A DNA stretch of 44,318 nucleotides from Chitinispirillia bacterium (GTDB taxonomy: Bacteria > Fibrobacterota > Chitinivibrionia > Chitinivibrionales > Chitinispirillaceae). The stretch is from positions 274 to 44,591 of the forward strand of contig WQRV01000005.1 of the NCBI GenBank assembly GCA_009786575.1. The letters run 5' to 3'. A program made the translations under genes and the position numbers. Below, one piece after another: positions 24,260 through 34,222 of this stretch. The notes below the pieces were generated by a model that saw nothing but the letters and a program-made list of their open reading frames with translations, ran no database searches and was not told the DNA's origin. Each line of letters begins with the position of its first letter. Within the stretch, counting starts at the first letter, position 1.

Positions 24260-27200
24260 ATGCCTAAACGCAGTGACATCAAGAAGGTAATGATTATAGG
24301 GTCGGGCCCGATAATAATTGGCCAGGCCTGCGAATTCGACTACTCCGGCACACAGGCGTGCAAGGCGCTGCGTTCGCTGGGGTATCGGATTGTGCTTGTC
24401 AACTCGAACCCCGCCACGATCATGACCGACCCCGAGACCGCCGATATCACCTACATCGAACCGCTCAACATCCCCGCCCTTACGCGCATAATCGAGAAGG
24501 AACGCCCCGACGCGCTGCTGCCGAACCTCGGCGGGCAGGTTGCGCTCAACCTGTCGATGCAGCTTGACAAGGAGGGAATCCTCAAAAAGTTCGGCGTGGA
24601 AGTTATAGGGATTGATATCCCCGCCATCGAGCGCGGCGAGGACCGGATCGTTTTTAAGGAGGAGATGGACAAGATAGGCGTGGGTATGGCCAAAAGCGAG
24701 GCGGTTTATACCGTTGAAGACGCCGAAAAAGTTGCCGCCGGGTTAGGGTACCCGGTCGTTATCAGGCCGGCTTATACGATGGGCGGTACGGGCGGCGGGC
24801 TCGTATATAATGTAGAGGAGCTCAGGACCGTCGCGAGCAGGGGCATCGCCGCCAGCATGATCAACCAGATACTCATCGAAGAATCCGTACTCGGCTGGGA
24901 AGAGCTTGAACTGGAGATTGTCCGCGACGCGACTGGTGCGAAGATTACGGTTTGTTTTATTGAGAATGTCGATCCGATGGGCATCCATACCGGCGACTCG
25001 TTCTGCACCGCGCCGATGTTGACTATCTCCGAGGAGCTGCAGAAGCGCCTGCAGAAGCATGCGTATGATATTGTCGATTCCGTGAAGATCATCGGCGGCT
25101 GCAACGTGCAGATGGCGCACGACCCGAAGACCGGCCGGATCATCGTTATCGAGATCAACCCGCGCACATCGCGTTCGTCGGCGCTTGCATCTAAAGCTAC
25201 CGGTTTCCCGATTGCGTTAGTATCCGCGAAACTGGCCGCCGGTATGACGCTTGGCGAGATGCCCTATTGGCGGGACGGCACGCTCGACAAGTACACGCCG
25301 TCGGGCGATTATGTGGTGGTAAAGTTCGCGCGCTGGGCGTTTGAGAAGTTCAAGGGCTCGCAGGACAAACTGGGTACGCAGATGAAGGCGGTGGGCGAGG
25401 TGATGAGCATTGGCAAGAACTACAAGGAGGCGTTCCAGAAGGCGATCAGGTCGCTTGAGAACGGGCGCATGGGGCTCGGGTTTGCGAAGGATTTTAACAG
25501 AAAATCGAAGGATGAGCTGCTCGATATGCTGAAGGAGCTGACAAGCGAGAGGCACTTTATAGCGTATGAGGCTTTCAGGAAAGGCGCGACCGTTGAGAAG
25601 GTGCACGAGATTACTAAGATAAAGGAATGGTTCCTGCGTGAGATGAATGAGATGGTTGGCTTTGAGGAGGAGATCATCGCCAAATACAAGGGCAAGGCTC
25701 TGCCGGATGACGTTCTTGAAAAGGCTAAGAAGTGGGGGTTTGCAGACCGCTATTTGTCGATGCTGACCGGTATCAAAGAGGCCGATATCAGAAAAAAACG
25801 TATGGAAATGGGGCTTATTGAGGGCTGGGAGGCTGTGCCCGTGAGCGGCGTTGAGGAGAACGCGTACTATTATTATTCCACATATCACAGCAAGAAACAG
25901 TTAGATACGAAGTCCGCCAGGCGCAAGGTGATGATTTTGGGCGGCGGGCCCAACCGCATAGGGCAGGGGATAGAGTTCGACTACTGCTGCGTGCACGCCG
26001 CGTTTTCGCTGCGGGATATGGGTATCGAGACCATCATGGTCAACTGCAATCCAGAAACGGTATCTACCGACTACGATACGTCGTCCCGCCTCTACTTTGA
26101 ACCGTTGACGGTAGAGAATGTCCTCAGTATCTACGAGATGGAAAAACCCGATGGCGTTATCGTTCAATTCGGCGGACAGACTCCCCTCAACCTTGCCAGT
26201 CAGCTCGCAGAGGCAGGGGTAAAGATACTCGGTACCTCGCCCGACGTTATTGATCTGGCCGAGGACCGCGACCGTTTCAACAGCATGATGGACAAGCTTG
26301 GCATACCCATGCCCGCGTCGGGGATGGCGGTGACGGTAGATGAGGCGCTCGCAGTGGCGGAGAAGATAGGATTCCCGGTGATGGTCCGCCCGTCGTATGT
26401 TCTTGGCGGCCGCGGTATGGAGGTTGTGCACGACAACGAAATGCTTAGGACGTACATGAGCCTTGCGGTTGACGTAACGCCGGAGCGCCCCATCCTCATC
26501 GACAAGTTCCTCGAAAACGCCATTGAGGCGGAGGCCGACGCGCTTTGCGACGGGAGCGACGTGTTTATCCCCGCGGTGATGGAGCACATCGAGCAGGCCG
26601 GCATTCACTCCGGCGACTCGGCGTGCGTGATCCCGCCGGTGAGCATCCCGGCCGAGCATGTTGAGAAGATATATTCGTATACGGGCAGGATAGCGCAGGA
26701 GCTTGGCGTGGTGGGGCTCATGAACATGCAGTACGCGATTGCCGACGGCAAGGTCTACGTGCTTGAGGCCAACCCGCGCGCGTCGCGCACCGTTCCCGTC
26801 GTGTCAAAGGTGTGCGACATCCGTATGGCGAGCATCGCGACGGAGGTTATGATGGGTAAACGGGTCGCCGGCTTTGGGCTGAAACGCAGCAAGGTCAGCT
26901 TCTACGGCGTGAAGGAGGCGGTCTTCCCGTTCCACATGTTCCCGGAGGTAGACCCGGTTCTTGGCCCCGAGATGCGTTCGACGGGCGAGGTGCTCGGCAT
27001 GGCTGAGGAGTTCGGCCTCGCGTTCTTCAAGGCAGAGGAGGCCGCTAATCAACAGCTGCCGCTTTCCGGCAATGTGCTGATGAGCATCTCTAAGTCGGAG
27101 GTGAGGGAGGGCAGGGTAGCCGGCACCGCCCGCAAGTTTGTTGAGCTGGGCTTCGGGATATACGCTACGGAAGGGACGCATGATTTCCTGAAGAAGAACG

Positions 27201-27478
27201 GTATCGAGAGCAAGCTCGTCTGCAAGCTGCATGAGGGGCGGCCTAATATTCTGGACCTGATCGCGAACAGGGATATACAGCTGATCGTCAACACGCCGGT
27301 GGGCAAGAAGAGCCAGCACGACGATTCGTACATACGCAAGGCGGCGGTCAAGCACAAGCTGCCGTACATTACCACGGTTGCAGCCGCCGCCGCGGCTGCG
27401 AACGGCGTTGCGGACATGAAGAGTAAATCGACGGTGATACATTCGCTGCAGGAGTATCACTCGATGATTGAGAAGTAG
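24260..27478 (+). CDS. carB: Carbamoyl-phosphate synthase large subunit
   Basis: 1072 aa, full family length. AAGGAG lies 7 nt upstream of the ATG. Two tandem carboxylate-amine-ligase halves are present: the first starts KKVMIIGSGPIIIGQACEFDYSGTQACKAL, the second KVMILGGGPNRIGQGIEFDYCCVHA near residue 555. ATP-grasp blocks include YTMGGTGGG and SYVLGGRGMEVVHD, with EINPRTSRSSALASKATG and EANPRASRTVPVVSKV. The C-terminal MGS-like allosteric domain ends the protein (IYATEGTHDFLKKNG). It makes carbamoyl phosphate for pyrimidine and arginine synthesis together with CarA, which is not in the window. Confidence 0.97.
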   Translation: MPKRSDIKKVMIIGSGPIIIGQACEFDYSGTQACKALRSLGYRIVLVNSNPATIMTDPETADITYIEPLNIPALTRIIEKERPDALLPNLGGQVALNLSMQLDKEGILKKFGVEVIGIDIPAIERGEDRIVFKEEMDKIGVGMAKSEAVYTVEDAEKVAAGLGYPVVIRPAYTMGGTGGGLVYNVEELRTVASRGIAASMINQILIEESVLGWEELELEIVRDATGAKITVCFIENVDPMGIHTGDSFCTAPMLTISEELQKRLQKHAYDIVDSVKIIGGCNVQMAHDPKTGRIIVIEINPRTSRSSALASKATGFPIALVSAKLAAGMTLGEMPYWRDGTLDKYTPSGDYVVVKFARWAFEKFKGSQDKLGTQMKAVGEVMSIGKNYKEAFQKAIRSLENGRMGLGFAKDFNRKSKDELLDMLKELTSERHFIAYEAFRKGATVEKVHEITKIKEWFLREMNEMVGFEEEIIAKYKGKALPDDVLEKAKKWGFADRYLSMLTGIKEADIRKKRMEMGLIEGWEAVPVSGVEENAYYYYSTYHSKKQLDTKSARRKVMILGGGPNRIGQGIEFDYCCVHAAFSLRDMGIETIMVNCNPETVSTDYDTSSRLYFEPLTVENVLSIYEMEKPDGVIVQFGGQTPLNLASQLAEAGVKILGTSPDVIDLAEDRDRFNSMMDKLGIPMPASGMAVTVDEALAVAEKIGFPVMVRPSYVLGGRGMEVVHDNEMLRTYMSLAVDVTPERPILIDKFLENAIEAEADALCDGSDVFIPAVMEHIEQAGIHSGDSACVIPPVSIPAEHVEKIYSYTGRIAQELGVVGLMNMQYAIADGKVYVLEANPRASRTVPVVSKVCDIRMASIATEVMMGKRVAGFGLKRSKVSFYGVKEAVFPFHMFPEVDPVLGPEMRSTGEVLGMAEEFGLAFFKAEEAANQQLPLSGNVLMSISKSEVREGRVAGTARKFVELGFGIYATEGTHDFLKKNGIESKLVCKLHEGRPNILDLIANRDIQLIVNTPVGKKSQHDDSYIRKAAVKHKLPYITTVAAAAAAANGVADMKSKSTVIHSLQEYHSMIEK

Positions 27479-27521
27479 ATGTTGATGTACCGGTTGGTGT
27501 TGATTGACATTGATGATGATT

Positions 27522-27543
27522 GCAGGGGCGGCCGTCCCTGCCC
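27522..27543. repeat. Solo end of palindromic repeat family 2
   Basis: GCAGGGGCGGCCGTCCCTGCC is a short hairpin with the same arm sequence as the family-2 elements but without their central part. It lies in the 115-nt gap after carB. Confidence 0.5.
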
Positions 27544-27593
27544 TGATGGTCATACGGTGTTTGGTTGACAATATTATTAACAGGAGGTGGTAG

Positions 27594-27875
27594 ATGGACA
27601 AGGTGATTCAATTTATTAAGGAGCGCGGGCATGTGCTTATGATGGCCGGCCTGTTTACGGTTATCGCCGGCACCATGGCATACATGATCCTCATGAACTA
27701 TCCGGCACTCCGCCAGTCGCCATATATGCGTAACTCGGCGATGGTGCTGGTCTTTATTGGCCTGGGGATCTACGTGGTGGGCCGCGTATCGGTTGCCGTT
27801 CAGCGCCGCCGCGTGCAGATGGAGGAGCGCATTCGAGAGCGCCGCGGGCGTTCGGGCGACGGGGGCGGCCTGTGA
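27594..27875 (+). CDS. Small two-helix membrane protein
   Basis: 93 aa with AGGAGG before the ATG. There are two hydrophobic segments (residues about 14-34, VLMMAGLFTVIAGTMAYMIL, and 48-66, AMVLVFIGLGIYVVGRV) and a basic Arg-rich tail (RRRVQMEERIRERRGRS). No family is recognised. Its last bases overlap the GTG of the PtsN-like gene, so the two are translated together. A role in envelope or membrane anchoring is possible but not shown. Confidence 0.7.
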   Translation: MDKVIQFIKERGHVLMMAGLFTVIAGTMAYMILMNYPALRQSPYMRNSAMVLVFIGLGIYVVGRVSVAVQRRRVQMEERIRERRGRSGDGGGL

Positions 27876-28351
27876 GAACAAAAGTTCAGGACCTCATACA
27901 GAAAAACGGCGTGATAACCGGTCTCAAGCCGGCCGGCAAGTTCGAGGCGCTCGTCACGGTAGCCAGTTTCCTCTGCTCGGTCAACGGCCTGCCGGACGCG
28001 GATATTGTGTCTGGCAAGATAGTGGACCGCGAGAAGGAGATGTCAACCGGCATCGGCTACGGCATCGCCATCCCGCACGCGCGCCTGTCGGGGATAGACC
28101 GCCTCTACATGGTGGCCGCGAGGGTGGCGGAGGGGATAGAGTTTGACTCGCTTGACGGCGCGCCGGTAAATCTGATATTCATGATGATCTCGCCGGCAAG
28201 CACCTCCACCGACCACACGCAGGTACTCTCGGCGCTGTCGCAGATAATGTCGTACGAAGATGTTAGGAAGCAGCTTCTGGAGGCGGAGTCGCCGGAAGCG
28301 TTCGTAGACATCATCGCGGCAGCGGAGACCAAATATATCGGGATGATATAG
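27872..28351 (+). CDS. PTS IIA (fructose/PtsN-type) domain protein
   Basis: 159 aa. The GTG start at 27872 overlaps the upstream stop as GTGA. The family pattern is plain: EALVTVASFLCSVNGL, a region with REKEMSTGIGYGIAIPHAR, where the His of IPHAR is the phosphorylated residue, and LIFMMISPASTSTDHTQVLSALSQIM. It is a single IIA domain without EIIB or EIIC, as in the regulatory PtsN (EIIA-Ntr) proteins. It would receive phosphate from HPr or NPr, which are not in the window. The next gene, miaB, begins 9 nt after the stop. Confidence 0.9.
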   Translation: MRTKVQDLIQKNGVITGLKPAGKFEALVTVASFLCSVNGLPDADIVSGKIVDREKEMSTGIGYGIAIPHARLSGIDRLYMVAARVAEGIEFDSLDGAPVNLIFMMISPASTSTDHTQVLSALSQIMSYEDVRKQLLEAESPEAFVDIIAAAETKYIGMI

Positions 28352-28360
28352 GGGCTTTCG

Positions 28361-29635
28361 ATGCCGTCCGTATATTTCCAGACATTCGGCTGTCAGATGA
28401 ACACCGCTGACTCCGATACGATACATCAGCTGCTCTCACAGCGCGGATTCGTGCTGTGCGGCTCGCATGCCGGCAGCGATCTGGTAGTTGTCAACACATG
28501 CAGCGTCCGCGAGGCTGCCGAAAAGCGCGCCCGCGCCCGCATTGCCGAATTCGCAAACTGGAAAAAACATCATCCCGGCCAAAAATTATGGGTCATAGGG
28601 TGCATGGCGGAGCGGCTGGGGGATGCCCTCAAAAAAGATATTCCGGGTATAGATACGATAATAGGCGCGAAACAGATGGAGCGGATCGACGATGTCATTG
28701 AGGCGCAGTTTCCCAAATGTCAATGTGATGATAGTGCGTCAGCGGATATTTTCCAAAAGACTCTGGTTACTGATTTCGTGCCGGTAATGCGCGGATGCGA
28801 TAATTACTGCGCGTACTGCGTAGTGCCGTACGTGCGCGGGAGGGAGATGTCTGTACCGTACGATGTTATTGAGTATGCTGTAAAGCAAAAGGTTGACGCG
28901 GGGATAAAGGAGATAACATTTTTGGGGCAGAACGTCAACTCGTACAATCACGGCGGTCTCGATTTCCCGGAACTGTTGTCGAGGATGGCCGCGGTAGAAG
29001 GGCTGGAGAGGATCCGCTTTACCACGAGCCATCCCAAAGACTGTACCGGGAAGCTGATCGACGTTATGGCCTCATCCCCCAAAATAGCCTCGCATCTCCA
29101 CCTCCCGTTCCAGGCCGGTTCCGACCGCATACTCTCACTGATGAACCGGAGGTACACGTCATCCCACTACCGCAGATTGGCCGATACGGTCAAAAAGCGC
29201 GTTCCGGGGGTGGATCTGACGAGTGACATTCTGGTGGGTTTCCCGACGGAGACCGGCGCCGAGTTTCGGGAAACGCTCGATTTGGTCCGCGGCGTCCGGT
29301 TCACCACGGCCTTCATGTTCGCCTACTCCCCGCGGGAGGGCACCGCCGCCGCGGGGATGCGGGAGGAGATCCACAGGTCCGAAAAGCTGGCCCGCCTGGC
29401 CGAATTGATAGCGCTCCAGACCGAAATAACCCGCGAAATCTACGAAAAAACGGTGGGTTCGGAGCTGGAGGTGTTGATAACGGACCGTCAACAGAAGCGG
29501 GACATGGCGTGGATGGGGCAGGACCGGGGATGTAAAAGGGTATTAATTAGTTGCGAAAACGCCGCGCCGGGAATGATTTTTAAAGTAAGGGCCGTCAGGA
29601 GCAGCGGTATGACCCTGATTGCCGAAAGGGTATGA
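28361..29635 (+). CDS. miaB: tRNA-2-methylthio-N6-dimethylallyladenosine synthase
   Basis: 424 aa. The N-terminal MTTase domain has the three cluster Cys (FGCQMNTAD at C10, VNTCSVRE, VIGCMAER). The radical SAM core has CDNYCAYC near residue 147 followed by VVPYVRGRE, and FLGQNVNSY. The TRAM domain closes the protein (GSELEVLITDRQQ, KVRAVRSSGMTLIAE). QMNxxD and GQNVNSY favour MiaB over RimO and MtaB. It adds a methylthio group to i6A37 in tRNAs reading U-starting codons. Confidence 0.93.
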   Translation: MPSVYFQTFGCQMNTADSDTIHQLLSQRGFVLCGSHAGSDLVVVNTCSVREAAEKRARARIAEFANWKKHHPGQKLWVIGCMAERLGDALKKDIPGIDTIIGAKQMERIDDVIEAQFPKCQCDDSASADIFQKTLVTDFVPVMRGCDNYCAYCVVPYVRGREMSVPYDVIEYAVKQKVDAGIKEITFLGQNVNSYNHGGLDFPELLSRMAAVEGLERIRFTTSHPKDCTGKLIDVMASSPKIASHLHLPFQAGSDRILSLMNRRYTSSHYRRLADTVKKRVPGVDLTSDILVGFPTETGAEFRETLDLVRGVRFTTAFMFAYSPREGTAAAGMREEIHRSEKLARLAELIALQTEITREIYEKTVGSELEVLITDRQQKRDMAWMGQDRGCKRVLISCENAAPGMIFKVRAVRSSGMTLIAERV

Positions 29636-29740
29636 CGGAGATTTGAGCGGCCCCGGCGGGGGCACCAAGCCGGATAGAACGGATGTACGCCACAAATATA
29701 TTTTTCGCACCCCGGAAGGGTGCAAAGAGAGGGCAGGGTC

Positions 29741-30172
29741 ATGAAGGTAGTAAAATTGTGTGTGATATTCGCGTTAGCGTTTGCCTTGGCGTGGATTTTG
29801 ATATTCACGTTCACGCAGCCGGAGTTCTCGGCGAAGGCGCCGATCAAGATATTCTGGTACGACACGCCGGAATACCCGATGTACGTATTCGCGGCGTTTG
29901 CCTCCGCGGCCACGCTCCTCTTCGGGTTCGCCGTCTCCGCGTACTACTACATCGCCGGCCGGGCGGGCCTCCGCAGCAAGAAGAGGGAGATCAAGCGGCT
30001 CGAGGAGAGAGTCAGGGAACTGGAGTTCGAGGTTGAACGCCTGCGCGGCGCGGTGGCCGAGGCTCTTGAGGATACGCCGGCGGAGAGAAAGGGGACCGGG
30101 TCGCAAAAAGTTGCAGATAAGAAAGGCACCGGCTCTCAGAAGTCGGTAGGGGAGAGGGATATATTCGCATGA
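29741..30172 (+). CDS. LapA-like membrane protein with coiled coil
   Basis: 143 aa from the ATG at 29741, preceded by GAGGGCAGG; a GTG at 29720 in the same frame sits inside a hairpin and was not used. Two membrane segments (about residues 5-25 and 48-70) are followed by a basic stretch (RSKKREIKRLEERVRELEFEVERLR) that forms a clear coiled coil. This is the layout of LapA/DUF1049 proteins, which in other bacteria take part in lipopolysaccharide assembly or membrane scaffolding. A short tandem KGTGSQK unit occurs twice near the C-terminus. The stop overlaps the next start as ATGA. Confidence 0.7.
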   Translation: MKVVKLCVIFALAFALAWILIFTFTQPEFSAKAPIKIFWYDTPEYPMYVFAAFASAATLLFGFAVSAYYYIAGRAGLRSKKREIKRLEERVRELEFEVERLRGAVAEALEDTPAERKGTGSQKVADKKGTGSQKSVGERDIFA

Positions 30173-30912
30173 CATCTGTCAAAAGAACTATTTCCGGGAT
30201 AATGGCGGCTGCCGCTGCGATGGCGGTTATCCTGTCAGCCGCGTTGTCTGCCGTCTCCGCGCAGGAGCTCAGCCCCGCGGTTGCCAACGCCCTGAAACTG
30301 CCGGTCAGGGACGCGCTGCGGATCATAGACTCGCTTTCCCGCGAGCAGAAAGCGCCGGCGCAGGTTAGAGCGCAGAGCTTTAAGGTGCTGGGCGACTACC
30401 GGTCCGCGAGGGGGGAGTACAGGCAGGCCGCGAACTTCTATTTGCAGGCGGTGAGATTGGATTCCACGGCGGCATACAATCAGCTGTACGAATCGGCAAT
30501 GTCGAATGATGCCGCGGCGGCCGCGAAAGCTCCGTCAGCACAGCAAGCTGCGTCTGTATCGGCACCGCAGCCTGTACCGGTACAGCAAACTGCGCCGGTA
30601 TCAACACCGCAGCCTGTACCTGTATCGGCACAGCAAGCAGTTACGGTATCAACACCAACGCCGCAAACGCCAAAACAGGCCTACACCGTTCAGGTCGGCG
30701 CCTTCGGCTCAAGGCCAAACGCCGACAATCTGGTCAAAAAACTCTCGGCATACAGCGGCGTATCAATCTCTCCCGCTGCAAACGAAAGCGGACAGGCGCT
30801 CTACAGGGTGCGGGTTGGCCCATACAACACCAAGGAAGAGGCCAGCGCGTTTGCCGATAAGCTGAACAGGGAGACCGGCCTGTCGTCCAAGGTCCTTCTT
30901 GCAGATAAATAA
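30169..30912 (+). CDS. Secreted SPOR-domain protein
   Basis: 247 aa. The N-terminal signal peptide runs to about residue 34 (cleavage near VSAQE). A TPR-like helical part (LGDYRSARGEYRQAANFYLQAVRLD) is followed by a low-complexity linker of repeated Pro/Val/Gln units (PQPVPV and QQTAPV types). A C-terminal SPOR domain from about residue 170 has YTVQVGAFGSRPNADNLVKKL and YRVRVGPYNTKEEA. SPOR domains bind denuded peptidoglycan glycan strands at division sites, so the protein is expected in the periplasm at the septum. It is translationally coupled to the LapA-like gene. Confidence 0.9.
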   Translation: MTSVKRTISGIMAAAAAMAVILSAALSAVSAQELSPAVANALKLPVRDALRIIDSLSREQKAPAQVRAQSFKVLGDYRSARGEYRQAANFYLQAVRLDSTAAYNQLYESAMSNDAAAAAKAPSAQQAASVSAPQPVPVQQTAPVSTPQPVPVSAQQAVTVSTPTPQTPKQAYTVQVGAFGSRPNADNLVKKLSAYSGVSISPAANESGQALYRVRVGPYNTKEEASAFADKLNRETGLSSKVLLADK

Positions 30913-30925
30913 AGGAGATTATACT

Positions 30926-32353
30926 GTGGAATACGAAATTGTGATAGGCTTGGAAGTTCACGCGCAGCTGTCAACTAAGACCAAGCTCTTTTGCGGCTGC
31001 ACGACCCCGTTCGGCGCGCCGCCCAACACACACGGCTGCCCGACCTGTCTCGGCATGCCCGGCACGCTCCCGGTGCTCAACCGCGCCGCCGTGGAGATGG
31101 CCGTCCGCGCCGGCCTCGCGCTTGGCTGCAAGATAAACAACAAATCGGTATTTGCGCGCAAAAACTATTTTTACCCCGACCTCACGAAGAACTACCAGAT
31201 ATCGCAGTACGAGCTTCCGGTCTGCGGCCCGGGGGAACTGCCGGTAGTAGTTGACGGGCAGGAGTACAGGATCGGCGTAACGCGCGTGCATCTGGAGGAG
31301 GACGCCGGGAAACTGATACACGATCAGGACACAGACTCGCTCTTCGATGTCAACCGCTGCGGGTCGCCTTTAATAGAGATCGTATCCGAGCCGGATATGC
31401 GCAGCCCCGCGCAGGCGCACGCCTACCTTGCCGCGCTCAAGCAGATACTCGAATACCTGGGCGTATGCGACTGCAACATGGAGGAAGGGAGCCTGCGCTG
31501 CGACGGGAACATCTCGCTGCGCCCCAAAGGGCAGGAGAAGTTCGGCACGAAGACCGAAATCAAAAACATGAACAGCTTCAAAAATCTCGAAAAGGCTCTG
31601 GAGTACGAGGCGCGCCGGCAGGAAGAGGTGCTGCGCTCGGGCGGTAAGATCGAGCAGCAGACGTTTCTCTGGAACCCGAATGAGAACCGCTCCATCCCCA
31701 TGCGCTCAAAAGAGGACGCGCACGACTACAGATATTTCCCCGACCCCGATCTGCTCCCGCTTATCGTAGAGACGGAGTGGGTTGGCAAGGTCAAAGAATC
31801 CATCCCCGAACTGCCGGCGGCGCGCCGCAAAAGGTTTGAGGGGGAGTACGGGATCACTCAATACGCCGCGGATGTGCTGACCGGGTCCCGTCTGCTGGCC
31901 GATTATTTTGAGCGGTGCGTTGACAAATGCAAAGACGCGAAGAGCGCGTCTAACTGGGTTATGACGGATATCATGCGGATGATGAACGACGGGAAGGTTG
32001 AAAGCCCGTTCGATTTAAAAACATCGCCGGAGAGGCTGGGTCAACTAATAAAGCTAATCAACGACGGCGGGGTATCGGCAAAAGCGGCGAAAAAAGCCCT
32101 CGATATAATGGAGGCTGAGGATAAGGAGCCGGAGGCTGTCGTCAAGGAGCAGGGGTTGTCGCAGGTATCCGACACATCGGCGCTTGAGGCAGTCGTCAAA
32201 CAGGTTGTAGACGCGCATCCTAATGAGGTTCAAAGGTATAAGGACGGGGATAAAAAGTTGACGAGCTTCTTTATGGGGCAGATAATGAAAGCGTCGAAGG
32301 GCGCGGCTAATCCGAAAGAGGTTGGAGTTATCCTTAATAAACTGTTAGGATGA
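30926..32353 (+). CDS. gatB: Asp/Glu-tRNA(Asn/Gln) amidotransferase subunit B
   Basis: 475 aa from the GTG at 30926, with AAAGGAG 8 nt upstream; the sequence then starts EYEIVIGLEVHAQLST. Diagnostic blocks are KTKLFCGC, NTHGCPTCLGMPGTLPVLN, KNYFYPDLTKNYQISQYE, RVHLEEDAGKLIHD and MRSKEDAHDYRYFPDPDL. The C-terminal helical and YqeY-like tail is complete (ASKGAANPKEVGVILNKLL). With GatA and GatC, not in the window, it amidates misacylated Glu-tRNA(Gln) or Asp-tRNA(Asn). Confidence 0.96.
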   Translation: MEYEIVIGLEVHAQLSTKTKLFCGCTTPFGAPPNTHGCPTCLGMPGTLPVLNRAAVEMAVRAGLALGCKINNKSVFARKNYFYPDLTKNYQISQYELPVCGPGELPVVVDGQEYRIGVTRVHLEEDAGKLIHDQDTDSLFDVNRCGSPLIEIVSEPDMRSPAQAHAYLAALKQILEYLGVCDCNMEEGSLRCDGNISLRPKGQEKFGTKTEIKNMNSFKNLEKALEYEARRQEEVLRSGGKIEQQTFLWNPNENRSIPMRSKEDAHDYRYFPDPDLLPLIVETEWVGKVKESIPELPAARRKRFEGEYGITQYAADVLTGSRLLADYFERCVDKCKDAKSASNWVMTDIMRMMNDGKVESPFDLKTSPERLGQLIKLINDGGVSAKAAKKALDIMEAEDKEPEAVVKEQGLSQVSDTSALEAVVKQVVDAHPNEVQRYKDGDKKLTSFFMGQIMKASKGAANPKEVGVILNKLLG

Positions 32354-32363
32354 CGTTATCATC

Positions 32364-32837
32364 ATGAAGAATATTCTTATTGTATTGGCGATTACGCTCT
32401 GCGCCTGCGCGTTTACCGCGTGGGCGCAGAAGTCCCATCCCGCCGGTAAATCGGTTAAGGCCGCTGCCGGTACATCCGTACATACATCAACAAAGACTAC
32501 CGGTGATATTTCTGTTGATACATCCGTCAGTAAATCAACCGGTATTGCCAAAGATGCCGCCGCAGATACATCCGCCCATTTATCAACAGATATTGCCGTT
32601 GATGCTGCCGCAGATTCCTCATCTGTCAATACACCGGCCGCTGTTGTTATTGATGAGGATGATGAGGACGACGATGAGCGCATCCTCGCCGAGATCGCCC
32701 TCGACACAACGCCGCTTATAAGGCCCGACCTGATCCGCCGTGAGCACGACTACCGCCGCCAGACGCGCCTCGCCATCGTGATGATGGTCTTCATCGCGGC
32801 GGCCCTCGGCACATCGCAGTCGTGGAACCCGAAGTAA
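32364..32837 (+). CDS. Secreted or membrane protein with Ser/Thr/Asp-rich imperfect repeats
   Basis: 157 aa, unrecognised. The signal peptide (MKNILIVLAITLCACAFTAWAQ) has a Cys that might be lipidated. Residues about 35-90 hold imperfect repeats alternating Asp, Thr, Ser, Ala and Val (DTSVSKSTG, DTSAHLSTD, AVDAAADSS). An acidic patch (DEDDEDDDE) follows, then a hydrophobic segment near the C-terminus (LAIVMMVFIAAALG) and the basic tail. It starts 10 nt after gatB and converges with the UPF0210 gene. There is no strong ribosome site, so the start is less certain. Confidence 0.6.
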   Translation: MKNILIVLAITLCACAFTAWAQKSHPAGKSVKAAAGTSVHTSTKTTGDISVDTSVSKSTGIAKDAAADTSAHLSTDIAVDAAADSSSVNTPAAVVIDEDDEDDDERILAEIALDTTPLIRPDLIRREHDYRRQTRLAIVMMVFIAAALGTSQSWNPK

Positions 32838-32846
32838 ATCTTGGGA

Positions 32847-34202
32847 TTAATTCCTGTTGCTGATGAGCGGTGCCGGGATCTTACCGCCCCTGTTGATGAA
32901 CGCGGCCGGCGAGAACCGGTTGACGGCCATAATTGGCGCGGTGCCCAGAAGCCCGCCGAATTCTACGCTCTCGCCCACGGTCTTGCCGGGGACGGGGATC
33001 AGGCGCACGGCGGTGGTCTTGTTGTTTATGACGCCTATAGCGCACTCGTCGGCGATGATGGCGCTTATTACATCTTCCGGCGTGTCGCCCGGTACCGCGA
33101 TCATGTCGAGGCCCACGCTGCACACCGACGTCATCGCCTCAAGTTTCTCTAACGACAACGCCCCGCGCCTTACCGCGTCGATCATCCCGGCGTCTTCCGA
33201 GACGGGGATGAACGCGCCGCTTAAGCCCCCCACGTATATCCCGGCCATCAGCCCGCCTTTCTTGACCGCGTCGTTGAGCAGGGCGAGCGCGGCGGTTGAA
33301 CCGTGCGCCCCCACGCTCTCAAGCCCCATCTCCTCCAAAATGTGGGCCACGCTGTCGCCGACCGCCGGGGTCGGGGCGAGGGAGAGGTCTATGATCCCCA
33401 AAGACGCGCCCAGGCGCTTCGCCGCCTCGCGCGCCACTAATTGCCCTACCCGTGTGATTTTAAACGCCGTCTTCTTGACGCACAGCGCAAGCTCTCCGAA
33501 ATCCGCCCCGGGCCCGAGCCGCCCCACAGCGCTCTTCACCGCGCCCGGGCCGCTCACGCCCACGTTGATCACCCGGTCCCCCTCGCCCACCCCGTTGAAC
33601 GCACCCGCCATGAACGGGTTGTCCTCCACGGCGTTGGCGAAGACAACGAACTTCGCGCAGCCTATAGCGTCATTATCCTTTGTCAATTCAGCGGTTTTCC
33701 TGATGATAAAGCCCATCTGCCTGACCACGTTCATATTAATGCCTGATCTTGTAGACGCTACGTTGACGGATGAACATAATCTCTCAGTGGACGACAGCGC
33801 CTCGGGGATCGTTGCCAAAAACGCCTCCTCCGCAGCCGTTACTCCCTTATGCACCAGCGCAGTGTATCCCCCAATAAAATTAACGCCGCAGGCCGCCGCT
33901 GCCCTGTCGAGAGCGTTTGCGACCCGCAAAAACCCCGTCTCGTCCCTGGCCAGCAGGCTCGCCGGGGTTACGGAGATACGCTGATTGACGATGGGGATGC
34001 CGTACTCGCTCTCGATCTCATCGCCCACAGCCACCAGGTCTTTGGCCGCCGTGGTGATCTTTGCGTAGATATTTTCCGCGGTCTTGCCGCTGTCCCCGTC
34101 AATGCAGTCAAACAGCGAAATCCCCATGGTGATCGTCCGGACATCGAAATTGTCCTTCCCGATCATCTCGTTGGTCTCCATAATCGCGTTTCTGTCGATC
34201 AT
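32847..34202 (-). CDS. UPF0210/PFL family protein
   Basis: 451 aa from the ATG at 34202, with AAGGA 9 nt upstream; a TTG two codons earlier is too close to that site. The whole length matches UPF0210 (family about 450): [103 protein letters not shown] and [11 protein letters not shown]. The fold is related to glycyl radical/PFL-like proteins by name only; the reaction is not established. It is almost always paired with a UPF0237 ACT protein, which lies directly upstream here. Repeat copy D separates them. Confidence 0.92.
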   Translation of the reverse strand: MIDRNAIMETNEMIGKDNFDVRTITMGISLFDCIDGDSGKTAENIYAKITTAAKDLVAVGDEIESEYGIPIVNQRISVTPASLLARDETGFLRVANALDRAAAACGVNFIGGYTALVHKGVTAAEEAFLATIPEALSSTERLCSSVNVASTRSGINMNVVRQMGFIIRKTAELTKDNDAIGCAKFVVFANAVEDNPFMAGAFNGVGEGDRVINVGVSGPGAVKSAVGRLGPGADFGELALCVKKTAFKITRVGQLVAREAAKRLGASLGIIDLSLAPTPAVGDSVAHILEEMGLESVGAHGSTAALALLNDAVKKGGLMAGIYVGGLSGAFIPVSEDAGMIDAVRRGALSLEKLEAMTSVCSVGLDMIAVPGDTPEDVISAIIADECAIGVINNKTTAVRLIPVPGKTVGESVEFGGLLGTAPIMAVNRFSPAAFINRGGKIPAPLISNRN

Positions 34203-34222
34203 CGTCAAAAATCCTTATTTAT

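Noticed and set aside
32857-33984. Plus-strand open frame of 375 codons opposite the UPF0210 gene
   Set aside because: The minus-strand protein matches its family from end to end; the plus-strand frame is Ser/Pro/Thr-rich without motifs.
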